The notes under the pieces are model-generated. The model saw nothing but the letters and a program-made list of their open reading frames with translations, searched no databases and was not told where the DNA came from. A stretch of 14,291 bases of DNA, taken from the NCBI GenBank assembly GCA_016789295.1, contig JAEUQL010000038.1, positions 1 through 14,291 of the forward strand. Reading direction: 5' to 3'. Shown here in pieces: positions 1-6,655 of the stretch. The first letter of the stretch is position 1. Each line of letters begins with the position of its first letter. The stretch is from Blastocatellia bacterium. GTDB lineage: Bacteria > Acidobacteriota > Blastocatellia > Chloracidobacteriales > JADJPF01. Made by a program: the position numbers and the translations under genes.

Positions 1-843
1 AACAATCAGCCATACTTTGATCAGATTTTTAATCTCCGAATTGACCAACAAAATCGACTTTGGACACTAGACCACGGCTTTCACGGTCTACGTCAAGCAA
101 GACTCCTAGCTTTTGACCTTCACAAAAACGAACTTGTTGACCAATATGATTTCCCCTCTTCTCTGGTAGGTGTTGGTTCATACATACAAGATATGCAGAT
201 CGATTCCAAAGGCGAGAACATATACATTGCCGACATTGGAGTTTTGGCCAAAAAGCCAGCTATTATCATCTACAACACCACAAACAGAACGGCTAGACGT
301 GTTTTAGAACGCCACCCATCCGTCACCGAGCAGCCATACGAGATTAATTCAAAAGGTAGAAAGATGTATCCGCTCTTTGGACTTTTCTGGATGCATCCAG
401 CTATCGACCCCATTGCTCTCGATAAACAAGATGAATGGCTCTACTTTGGTGCAATGTCGGGTGATACTCTCTATCGAGCAAAGACCAGCGACTTAAACAA
501 TACTTCTCTCACGGCTGAAGAACTTGGTAATAGAGTTGAGGTCTTTGCAAAAAAATCTCAATGCGATGGCTTGACAATCGATACTGAAGGAAATATCTAT
601 GTCACGTCTATTGAAGATGCAGCTATAAACATCATTGGACAGGATCGTAAACAGCTTACCCTCATCAAACACCCTCTCTTCCGATGGCCTGATGGACTCA
701 GTTTTGGCCCCGATGGTTACGTGTACATAGCAGATAGTGACATTCCAGATGTAATGATGCAGACCAAGTCACATATCTCTTCCAGTGCCCCTTTCTACAT
801 CTTCCGATTTAAGTCTGGAAAGACTGGAATACCAGGGCAGTAG
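1..843 (+). CDS. Yellow/major royal jelly protein (MRJP)-like beta-propeller, 5'-truncated
   Basis: The reading frame is open from the first base of the window, so the true start lies upstream; 280 residues and the TAG stop are visible. The visible part starts with an RLWTLDHG segment followed by LLAFDLHKNELV, the pattern of the MRJP/Yellow family (six-bladed propeller, often about 350-420 residues). Later blades show DEWLYFGAMSGDTLYR, CDGLTIDTEGNIYV and FRWPDGLSFGPDGYVYIAD, each an aromatic-glycine-aspartate blade strand typical of SMP-30/MRJP propellers. The ATG at 193 is internal and should not be taken as the start. Bacterial members are usually exported and of unknown substrate; some are annotated as L-dopachrome tautomerase-related. 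No signal peptide can be judged because the N-terminus is missing. The family call is fairly secure; the function is unknown. Confidence 0.75.
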   Translation, partial: NNQPYFDQIFNLRIDQQNRLWTLDHGFHGLRQARLLAFDLHKNELVDQYDFPSSLVGVGSYIQDMQIDSKGENIYIADIGVLAKKPAIIIYNTTNRTARRVLERHPSVTEQPYEINSKGRKMYPLFGLFWMHPAIDPIALDKQDEWLYFGAMSGDTLYRAKTSDLNNTSLTAEELGNRVEVFAKKSQCDGLTIDTEGNIYVTSIEDAAINIIGQDRKQLTLIKHPLFRWPDGLSFGPDGYVYIADSDIPDVMMQTKSHISSSAPFYIFRFKSGKTGIPGQ

Positions 844-1082
844 AGATTTTATGTTGTATACAGACAAAAAAGCTCTCTAAAGCCTTACTCAAGACAGGAG
901 TTAGGCTAGAAAAGATCTGTTACTGCCAAAAGTCGAGCAATGAGTGGCAGAAAGTGATCTTATCTATGCCTGCAAGAGAGCCGTTAATGGCTCTGAGTGA
1001 GCGATGAATGGCTCTGAGTGAGACATTTATAGCTCAACTTGAGACACTCATAAATCTATTTGACTACTTTTAAGACGCTTAA
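844..1082. other. Gene-free stretch with small inverted repeats
   Basis: No convincing gene is seen. A 10-bp imperfect stem (881-890 with 898-907, one mismatch, 7-nt loop) lies about 40 bp after the MRJP-like stop. It lacks a T-run on the plus side, so it is only a weak candidate terminator. A second imperfect inverted repeat pairs CTGCCA (923-928) with TGGCAG (945-950), flanked by GATC on both sides (914-917, 956-959). The tandem repeat that follows is listed separately. Confidence 0.4.
980..1043. repeat. Decayed 21-bp tandem repeat
   Basis: AATGGCTCTGAGTGAG occurs at 986-1001 and again exactly at 1007-1022, a period of 21 bp. A third copy at 1028-1043 matches in 10 of 16 positions. In one frame the units read as seven-residue repeats (PLMALSE, then MALSE, then FIAQLE, then TLINLF), interrupted by a stop between the first two. 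This could be the eroded end of a gene with heptad repeats or simply a short intergenic repeat. Confidence 0.5.
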
Positions 1083-1085
1083 TTA

Positions 1086-1170
1086 ACGTGAGTTCGGGAT
1101 AAGAAAAAAGGAATAGAAGCCCCTTGTTGAAAAGTAGATAATAAAAAGGACAACCACAAACAACAAAGGA
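1086..1170 (+). mobile_element. Possible left end and leader of an IS982-type element
   Basis: The sequence from about 1086 (ACGTGAGTTCGGGATAAG) to the AAAGGA ribosome-binding-like site at 1165-1170 sits directly ahead of the transposase-like frame, where the IS left end is expected. I recall a similar terminus from IS982-type elements but cannot check it here. No matching right inverted repeat is visible, in keeping with loss of the 3' part. Confidence 0.25.
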
Positions 1171-1560
1171 GCTTTTAATATCGAGATTGTAGCAATATTT
1201 AGCGATATAGACGACTTTTGTTTAGTGTATGAAAAGCTATTAAATAAAAGGTTGTTAGAAAAAGGAGAAAAGCAAAGGAAGAGAGAAAGTCGGCTAAGTA
1301 TAAGTGAAATAATGGTGTTAATGGTATGGTTTCATCAATCAGGATACAGAACATTTAAGGACTACTATAGAAAAGAAGTATTCAATATTGACCGCTTCAG
1401 AAATCAGTTAGAAAACATCAGCAGTTTAGCAACAGGAGACAGATTGAGCTTGCTTTGGAATTTCTTCTTCAGTGCTGAAAGATATGAAAAAAATGGGCAG
1501 AACGATATAGCAGCGTTACTTTACTATCGAACCTTTATTTTTGAACATACTTTTAGAATT
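1171..1560 (+). pseudogene. Broken IS982-type transposase start joined to unrelated helical sequence
   Basis: The frame is open upstream of the GTG at 1225. Reading from 1171 gives FNIEIVAIFSDIDDFCLVYE, then RKRESRLSISEIMVLMVWFHQSGYRTFKDYY, matching the N-terminus of IS982 transposases (IDDFC, then LS.SE.M, then FH.SGYR.FK). No ATG fits the AAAGGA at 1165-1170, so the original start is probably mutated. After about 1386 the resemblance stops. The remaining residues (from NIDRFRNQLENISS to LYYRTFIFEHTF) are not transposase; they recall the helical C-terminal segment of TIGR02710-type CRISPR-associated proteins (pattern: aeRyek.g.yd.A.lLyYR), which is only a low-confidence impression. The DDE catalytic core is missing, so the element cannot be active. 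The frame runs on to 1620 into the 3' end of the opposite-strand toxin gene, and that tail is not real coding. Confidence 0.55.
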
Positions 1561-1837
1561 TATCCGGCCATTTTTGCGCCCCGTGAAAGACGCGGAGGAT
1601 TTGGAGATCATCGCCCTTGATTCGGTAGGGTATAAGATAAGCCATGCCAACCACGACAAGCTCGCGTGTACCAGCAACACGCCCAATTCGCCCAGATTCT
1701 GGAAACTGTGCCAGTGAATCTCCTGCTTTTCTGATTCTCACAACAGTTTCATAGGCAGCAGAGGGATTATCTTTAGCGATTTGGCGGCCTATGGCTTCAA
1801 GATCTTGCGCTGCTTTGTAGAACCAAAGGACATTCAT
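1553..1837 (-). CDS. parE: RelE/ParE-family toxin
   Basis: The 94-residue protein has the layout of the ParE family. It opens with MNVLWFYKAAQDLEAI, followed by a helix pair around IAKDNPSAAYETVVRIRKA. The hallmarks FPESGRIGRV and TRELVV..MAYLIPYRI come next, then a final ILRVFHGAQKWP strand. ParE toxins act in the cytoplasm and poison DNA gyrase; RelE relatives cut mRNA on the ribosome. The sequence alone fits ParE better. The length is normal and the C-terminus complete, so it looks functional. Its ATG overlaps the antitoxin stop as ATGA (1837-1834), the usual translationally coupled antitoxin-toxin order. Confidence 0.85.
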   Translation of the reverse strand: MNVLWFYKAAQDLEAIGRQIAKDNPSAAYETVVRIRKAGDSLAQFPESGRIGRVAGTRELVVVGMAYLIPYRIKGDDLQILRVFHGAQKWPDKF

Positions 1838-2079
1838 TGCTTGAATCCTTCAACCATTTTGTCCATCTCAGCACTTGAGTAGAATTTGCCGCCAGCATCG
1901 GCTTCGGTAATGGCTTTCTTGATTTCCTCTTTCTGCCAGTCGTAGGTTTCCAGGTAATTTTCGATAGCCTGATTGATTAGCCAGTTCTGGCTTCGGTCAA
2001 TGTCTTTGGCAACAGCAGTAATCTTTTGATGTGTCTGGGTTGGCACACGGATGCTGATAGTATCAGAGTTTTTTTGCAT
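1834..2079 (-). CDS. parD: Ribbon-helix-helix (ParD/CopG-type) antitoxin
   Basis: The 81-residue protein starts with a ribbon-helix-helix DNA-binding domain: a strand at residues 7-12 (TISIRV), helix 1 at about 15-27 and helix 2 at about 31-46 (QNWLINQAIENYLE). A C-terminal tail (WQKEEIKKAITEADAG...SSAEMDKM) of the type that wraps the toxin follows. The frame extends upstream, but the ATG at 2079 is chosen. It has an AGAGGT ribosome-binding site 7 bp ahead, and upstream residues are hydrophobic read-through of the promoter. The promoter and three phased repeats lie immediately upstream, which fits autoregulation by antitoxin and toxin-antitoxin complex. It neutralises the RelE/ParE toxin encoded next. 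Confidence 0.88.
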   Translation of the reverse strand: MQKNSDTISIRVPTQTHQKITAVAKDIDRSQNWLINQAIENYLETYDWQKEEIKKAITEADAGGKFYSSAEMDKMVEGFKQ

Positions 2080-2088
2080 AAATACCTC

Positions 2089-2140
2089 TTGTAGTGCTTT
2101 GTAGTTATTTGTAGTATAGGGAAACAAAAGGATTTTGCAA
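2089..2140 (-). promoter_or_regulatory. parDE promoter with three phased operator sites
   Basis: On the minus strand a -35 TTGCAA (2140-2135) and a -10 TATACT (2118-2113) are separated by 16 bp. Plus-strand TTGTAGT occurs three times, at 2089-2095, 2099-2105 and 2109-2115, exactly 10 bp apart (one helical turn). The repeats cover the -10, the expected start of transcription and the leader up to the Shine-Dalgarno sequence. This is the expected layout for cooperative binding of ribbon-helix-helix dimers. Confidence 0.65.
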
Positions 2141-2149
2141 AGCTGACTT

Positions 2150-2278
2150 TCAATTCTCAGGCCGAAGAAGAAAACACCCAGCAATATCAGCTTGCTCTAA
2201 GGCGTGAAGAGCTTTAGCTGATAATTGGCTACGTTCTGATACATACCAGATAAGCGCATGATTATGCGCAACAAACGT
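2150..2278 (-). pseudogene. VapC-like PIN-domain toxin remnant
   Basis: Read from minus-strand 2278, the codons give TFVAHNHALIWY, then VSERSQLSAKALHALEQADIAG. This is the N-terminal PIN-domain pattern of VapC toxins, whose usual form is FVADTHALIWYL....LS..A..ALE.A. No start codon is present: ACG stands where Met-Thr is expected, next to AAGGAGC. The first catalytic acidic residue is lost (DTH reads HNH). Homology ends after about 34 residues, and the frame stops at 2150-2152 close to the -35 of the neighbouring parDE promoter. It is a dead fragment of a toxin (VapC proteins are ribonucleases). Confidence 0.6.
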
Positions 2279-2474
2279 GCTCCTTGCTTATCTGTAGGAA
2301 AATCTCTAGCAAAGCTAGCCCACATTTCCCGCCGTGCTTGGTCTATATCTTCAGCACTAACGTGCAATCCAATTTGTGGTTTTCAATTTCTTCTATAAAA
2401 TCAGCAACCTTTTTCATCTTATCAGGTGATAAGTGGCGTATTTTTTCTATCAGATGTATTTCATTTATTCGCAT
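2279..2474 (-). pseudogene. VapB-like antitoxin remnant, frameshifted
   Basis: From ATG at 2474 the frame gives MRINEIHLIEKIRHLSPDKM, then KKVADFIEEIEN. This N-terminus is common in small antitoxins paired with PIN or RelE toxins. At about 2371-2380 the frame shifts; the continuation in another frame is GLHVSAEDIDQARREMWASF followed by ARDFPTDKQGA, a plausible antitoxin C-terminus. It ends exactly where the toxin remnant begins, as in an overlapping pair. A single missing base (or two extra) explains the shift. GGGGAAAC precedes the ATG as a ribosome-binding site. Confidence 0.5.
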
Positions 2475-2938
2475 AGTTTCCCCAAGTAAAGTAGCGAGTT
2501 ACAACACCATACAATAAGAAAAATTGATAAATAGAAACGATACAAGCTTACATTAATCTTAAACCGTTGTTATCTGTATAACAGTACAACAGGAAAACTT
2601 CATAGTCTATTTAACAAATACAGTATGAACTATAGTTATTTAGTTAGAGTATCTTTCTAAGAACGATCAGATCCTATATAAGAACTTTTCTGTATGTCAA
2701 TACAACTTACCGAAGATTATTGTGTATGTATTTGTCACATTTTGGTTACATTAGAAAGCTTATATATATTGAGTAGTGGTTTAGTCATTCGTTGCCAAAC
2801 ATATATAAGCGCATAAAGATACTGGTAAGATTTCTAGATTAAACAGCAGAAAATAGCATTAATAGCTTTTGATGGCCTTGGTGTGTAAATCAGGAAAACA
2901 GAATTAGCTAAGCTAGTAAGGTTTGGAAGATGAAGATT
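2475..2938. other. AT-rich gene-free interval
   Basis: No gene of convincing length or codon pattern was seen on either strand. The stretch is rich in A and T, including TTATATATATTGAG at about 2760. It separates the decayed toxin-antitoxin island from the 3' end of the large patatin gene. Confidence 0.5.
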
Positions 2939-2966
2939 TTCAGGGAAAGCCAAAGCCTTCCCTGAA
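2939..2966 (-). terminator. Candidate terminator after the large patatin gene
   Basis: TTCAGGGAA (2939-2947) and TTCCCTGAA (2958-2966) form a perfect 9-bp stem with a 10-nt loop, 38 bp past the patatin stop codon. On the minus strand it is followed by AATCTTCATC, which is only mildly T-rich, so termination strength is uncertain. Confidence 0.45.
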
Positions 2967-3004
2967 AGTAGCCTGAAGGGGTCAACAGAATTTTTTATAT
3001 TTCC

Positions 3005-5599
3005 TCATAGTGCCCCCACTCTGCCAAGGAACTTCTCATAATCGACTATGACATCTCGGAAGCGGAAACCAATATCTCCAAAAGAGACATCATCAGCAAG
3101 CCAATCTTCTATTCTACTTTTGCCAAGTTCGACTGTATAGTTTTTACCGTTGCTGGAACGGAAGCTTACTTCGTCGTTTCCTGAAGTATAGTTTGCAGTC
3201 CAATTGGTACCATTTGCAGTGAAACTACGAGTGAAGCTTGTGTTTTCAGGGAACTTATTCAAGTTTGTAGCACTTGCATTTGGATCTTGCAGTTTATCCA
3301 TAAAGCGGCGGAAGAAATCTTGAGTAATAGTTGATGTTTGTTTATCAAGTGCAGGGTCAATCTTGTTGTTATACTCAAACTCAAATACTGTATTCTGTTT
3401 TTCAAAGTCTTGGAGGTTCCAAACAGGTATGTTGAGTATAAAGGTTCCCGGTTTGGGACTGTTTCTCTCTCGAAAATCGGCTGCTTGTGAGCCACTGTCA
3501 GCTTGCATCTTCAAACCTATCTTGGCATTACCAAAAAAGTTACCAGATATAAGATTGCCAGCTTCTAAAGGCTTCGGCTCCCCTGTACCATTTCTTGGAT
3601 GATTGTTATTTGGTGAGTGTAGTTGTATTCCTAGTTCAGGAAGCTTGCTATTGTGCACCCCTATTGCAAAGTTGTCGAGTACTCCACCATCGGCGAGGCG
3701 AATAGTTCTTCCTGTAGCTACATCGACAAATTCAACTGGGTCAAAAGCACCTGGAATAGCTGCTGAAGCCATAACTGCCATAGCAACAGGAGTATCTGGA
3801 GTGTTCTCTTTGCTAAAGACCATTTTACGGTCTTCTACTCTGGTAAGGTCATTTGGAGCCTGGCTGTCAGCCAGCTTTGTTGTAATCAAATAGAGTGGCA
3901 TAGGTAGGTCAGCAAAAGTTACAGGACGGTCTTTAATACCAGTAAGAGCACGAAGCTTCTCATCAACATAGCGGTAGATCTCTCGCCCATCCATAATTCC
4001 CGCACCCTCAATAGTGACATCAAAGAACTTTTTGAGTTTTGGGTCTTTTGCTATCTCGTCAGCATCTCTTGGGTCAAGTCCACCAGCTATAAGAGAAGCA
4101 GCTATTGCACCAGCAGAAGTTCCTGTAACACTGGCTGGAACAACACCAAGGTTATACATCTCTTCAAAGGCCGCGCCGTAGCGCTTGCCCAGTCCGCCGC
4201 CACCTTCGAGCGTTAGTTGCACAGGAATCAATTCCCCTCCCTGCACAGGCATTCCAAGCTTTGCTCGGTTAGCAGCAACTGCTTGCTTGAACTCATCAAT
4301 ACTGCCTACCGTGGAGTTTGCGATTCTGGCTGTGTTTCCACTTCTGGTCATAGCCAGATTCTGGTGCCTAAAGACTAGGGAATTTACATCGGCAGGAGTA
4401 GTTGCCCTTGTGCTACTTGTTGGAAATTTTCCAGCAACAACTTGGCCATTTTGTAGATCGCCAGCAACAAAGTTTGATGCTAGCCACATTTGACCGGGTT
4501 TTGGCGCAGTCGTTGCTGTGTAACCATACTTCTGCTGCAGTTGTGACGCAGCTCTGCTGTCACCTGCTCTAGCAGCATTTGCTAATGCACGCAACTCTTC
4601 TGTGTTTGAAACAAGTTTATCGAGTTTTACAGCTTTACCATTCGGGTTCTTATCAGGGTTAAATATAGAGTTCCAGATATTTTTTACTCCCGCACCAAGA
4701 GCTTTACCCAAAGGCTTTACATATTCGTCGATTATTGAGTCAGCTTTCTCTTTGACGTTGTAAACAAACTTGTATGCTTTGTCGGCAAGGTTGCGCACTA
4801 CACCTTTGAGGCTGAAAGCAGTACTATTTTTGGAGTTTTCCAGTAGAGCTGCTGTCTTTTGAGCATTTGCGGCAAGTGGAGTAGCAGCATTGTCCATCGC
4901 CGTTGCATAATTCGCTGCTCTTGTAGAGATCTTTGAAGGTGCGGTAGTAACTGTCTCAAACGATGAGTTTACAGCCTTGATTGCTGTAGCATCACCCAAC
5001 TCCATACGCTTTGCTGATCGCTCAAAGATGCTAGCTCCACGTGTCATCTCTTCAAGGTTTATGTTGGAATTGAAAAGAAGGTTGTTTGTCTCTGACTGCA
5101 CCTTCGCAACTACATTCTGTAACTGCGTGAGGAGGTTATCGAGTGATGGTAAAGAACTATCGCCAGCCATCTGGCTACGGCTGCTGTCTATCTTGTCTAT
5201 GCTCTCTTTGGCAACAGCAATAAAGTTGTTGGCTTCTCTACCAATGGCGTTGAGGCGAGATTGTGTGTCTGTGCGATAGTTTGTAGCTGCATCGCTCAAC
5301 CTGTTGGCTGCACGAACAAGGTTGTTGACCGCACTCTGAAACTCTCTACCAATTAGAGGGCGAACCGTAGGATTATTTGAACTACCTTTGAGTGCTGCTT
5401 CGAGCGATGAGCGAAGGTTTGTACTACTCAAAGTAGTACGAGAGCGCAGCGAACGCTCTATCTGCGACTGCTCAGAAACAGCTCTTGGCTGCTCTTCTGG
5501 TTGAGAAAGCGACTCCTTGCTTGTAGTCTCTTTGCTCTTGGGATCGTCTTGCAAATCGGGTAGACCTTGCTGATTTCCTATGCCTCTTATATTGGTCAT
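3005..5599 (-). CDS. Large patatin-like phospholipase with unknown N-terminal region
   Basis: The 864-residue protein has a patatin lipase domain at about 458-665. It shows the oxyanion-hole glycine run (residues 466-469, then LGK), the nucleophile elbow GTSAG (493-497, Ser495) and the catalytic-dyad DGG (637-639, Asp637). All key residues are present, so acyl hydrolase activity on phospholipids is likely. The first ~60 residues are Ser/Gln/Glu rich and probably disordered. Residues 65-450 are Ala/Asn/Ser rich, mostly helical in appearance and not recognised. About 200 further residues follow the lipase domain. There is no signal peptide or membrane segment. The start is supported by AAGGAGG 9 bp upstream of the ATG. 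Large patatins with extra N-terminal domains and no signal peptide include secreted toxins such as ExoU, but no secretion system is visible here. Function beyond lipase activity is inference. Confidence 0.85.
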   Translation of the reverse strand: MTNIRGIGNQQGLPDLQDDPKSKETTSKESLSQPEEQPRAVSEQSQIERSLRSRTTLSSTNLRSSLEAALKGSSNNPTVRPLIGREFQSAVNNLVRAANRLSDAATNYRTDTQSRLNAIGREANNFIAVAKESIDKIDSSRSQMAGDSSLPSLDNLLTQLQNVVAKVQSETNNLLFNSNINLEEMTRGASIFERSAKRMELGDATAIKAVNSSFETVTTAPSKISTRAANYATAMDNAATPLAANAQKTAALLENSKNSTAFSLKGVVRNLADKAYKFVYNVKEKADSIIDEYVKPLGKALGAGVKNIWNSIFNPDKNPNGKAVKLDKLVSNTEELRALANAARAGDSRAASQLQQKYGYTATTAPKPGQMWLASNFVAGDLQNGQVVAGKFPTSSTRATTPADVNSLVFRHQNLAMTRSGNTARIANSTVGSIDEFKQAVAANRAKLGMPVQGGELIPVQLTLEGGGGLGKRYGAAFEEMYNLGVVPASVTGTSAGAIAASLIAGGLDPRDADEIAKDPKLKKFFDVTIEGAGIMDGREIYRYVDEKLRALTGIKDRPVTFADLPMPLYLITTKLADSQAPNDLTRVEDRKMVFSKENTPDTPVAMAVMASAAIPGAFDPVEFVDVATGRTIRLADGGVLDNFAIGVHNSKLPELGIQLHSPNNNHPRNGTGEPKPLEAGNLISGNFFGNAKIGLKMQADSGSQAADFRERNSPKPGTFILNIPVWNLQDFEKQNTVFEFEYNNKIDPALDKQTSTITQDFFRRFMDKLQDPNASATNLNKFPENTSFTRSFTANGTNWTANYTSGNDEVSFRSSNGKNYTVELGKSRIEDWLADDVSFGDIGFRFRDVIVDYEKFLGRVGAL

Positions 5600-5612
5600 T
5601 CGAGAAGCCTCC

Positions 5613-5639
5613 TTGAAACTTGGTAGATATAGCTATAGA
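5613..5639 (+). promoter_or_regulatory. Possible promoter of the btuF-btuC-btuD operon
   Basis: TTGAAA (5613-5618) and TATAGA (5634-5639) are spaced by 15 bp, which is shorter than ideal. They lie in the 120-bp divergent region between the large patatin gene and the importer operon. No other plus-strand pair looked better. Confidence 0.3.
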
Positions 5640-5681
5640 AGTGAATGGTTATTCAGTCATTTTATCGGTATTCTATTTTGA

Positions 5682-5706
5682 AAAGTTGCTCAACAAGAGC
5701 AATTTT
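5682..5706 (+). promoter_or_regulatory. Leader hairpin abutting the btuF ribosome-binding site
   Basis: AAAGTTGCTC (5682-5691) pairs with GAGCAATTTT (5697-5706), including one G-U pair, around a 5-nt loop AACAA. The Shine-Dalgarno GAGAGGAAG begins at the very next base. The hairpin could act as an attenuator-like or translation-modulating element, or as a weak terminator for read-through. Confidence 0.4.
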
Positions 5707-5719
5707 GAGAGGAAGTTTA

Positions 5720-6637
5720 GTGAATAAGAAGAGCTATTTTCTCCTTTATATTTTCTATCTTGCTTGTGTGCTAGTTTTTGGATGCAATAATAAAGACCAA
5801 AATATCAAAGCTGCACCTGAAGTATTGCGGCAAGCTGTGACAGACGATCTAGGTAGAAAAGTCGAAGTAGTTCGCTCAGTAGAGCGGATCGTTTCGCTTG
5901 CTCCAAGTATTACCGAGACACTTTTTGCACTTGGTATTGGTGAAAAAGTTGTTGGAGTGACAAGCTACTGTAACTATCCGTCAGAAGCACAGTCAAAGAC
6001 TCAAGTAGGAGATACATTAAAGCCCAACATAGAGCAGATAATCTCACTCAAGCCCGACCTAGTACTTATCACAACCGCAAGTCAACTGGAACAGTTCACA
6101 ACAAAGCTCTCACAAGCAGGCATTGCAGTCTTTGTAGTCAAAGCGCAGACTGTCGAAGACGTTTTCAAGTCTATAGCATCGATAGGAAAGTTGACAGGTA
6201 GAGAGCAGCAGGCCAAAGCAATTCTTGACAACATGAATTCTCGAATCGAAGCAGTAAAGAAGAAGGTAGAAGGTAAAACAAAACCCAAAGTTTTTATAGT
6301 AATAGGAACTGAGCCACTTATTACAGCAGGCCGTGATTCATTTATCACAGACCTAGTCAAAATTGCTGGTGGAGACTCTATATCTGCAGATGTAGCTTCA
6401 GAGTGGCCTATCTACAGCGCAGAAACCGTTATAGCAAAGAAGCCCGATGTGATACTGCTGCCAATAGATGCCCATGGCAGTGAAGCCGAAAGGCGGCGTC
6501 TTCCTGAAGGACTACACGAAACTCCCGCCACAAAGCAAGGAAGAACCTACACCATTGATGGTGAGTTGATACTGCGTCCGGGGCCAAGAATTGTTGATGG
6601 TATTGAAGAGATGGCAGAGCTTTTCTATCTGCAGTAG
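5720..6637 (+). CDS. btuF: BtuF-like ABC importer substrate-binding lipoprotein
   Basis: The chosen start is GTG 5720, preceded by GAGAGGAAG at 5707-5715. An upstream ATG at 5645 would put charged, non-signal residues ahead of the leader and has no good ribosome-binding site. From GTG the protein (305 residues) has a lipoprotein signal peptide: NKK, a hydrophobic stretch, then LVFGC, with Cys22 as the lipidation site. The mature part is a class III (helical-backbone) binding protein. RIVSLAPSITETLFALG lies at about 56-72, then GVTSYCNYPSEA and QVGDTLKPNIEQIISLKPDLVL, the pattern of BtuF and related cobalamin or metal-chelate receptors. It delivers ligand to the permease and ATPase encoded directly downstream. 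Vitamin B12 is the best guess; no cobalamin riboswitch precedes it, and a haem, siderophore or oxyanion ligand cannot be excluded. Confidence 0.8.
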   Translation: MNKKSYFLLYIFYLACVLVFGCNNKDQNIKAAPEVLRQAVTDDLGRKVEVVRSVERIVSLAPSITETLFALGIGEKVVGVTSYCNYPSEAQSKTQVGDTLKPNIEQIISLKPDLVLITTASQLEQFTTKLSQAGIAVFVVKAQTVEDVFKSIASIGKLTGREQQAKAILDNMNSRIEAVKKKVEGKTKPKVFIVIGTEPLITAGRDSFITDLVKIAGGDSISADVASEWPIYSAETVIAKKPDVILLPIDAHGSEAERRRLPEGLHETPATKQGRTYTIDGELILRPGPRIVDGIEEMAELFYLQ

Positions 6638-6655
6638 TTGGGTGGAGTGGTAGCA

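Noticed and set aside
2284..2517. Plus-strand ORF of 77 residues
   Set aside because: It lies antisense to the VapB-like remnant, and its composition reflects the complementary strand; no ribosome-binding site or recognisable domain.
3259..5279. Several ORFs overlapping the large patatin on both strands
   Set aside because: They are shadows of a strong 864-residue coding frame with full catalytic motifs and a good ribosome-binding site.
5600..5719. Cobalamin riboswitch ahead of the btuF-like gene
   Set aside because: The leader is only 120 bp and has no GCCACTG box or other conserved B12-element core; the leader is too short for a typical element.
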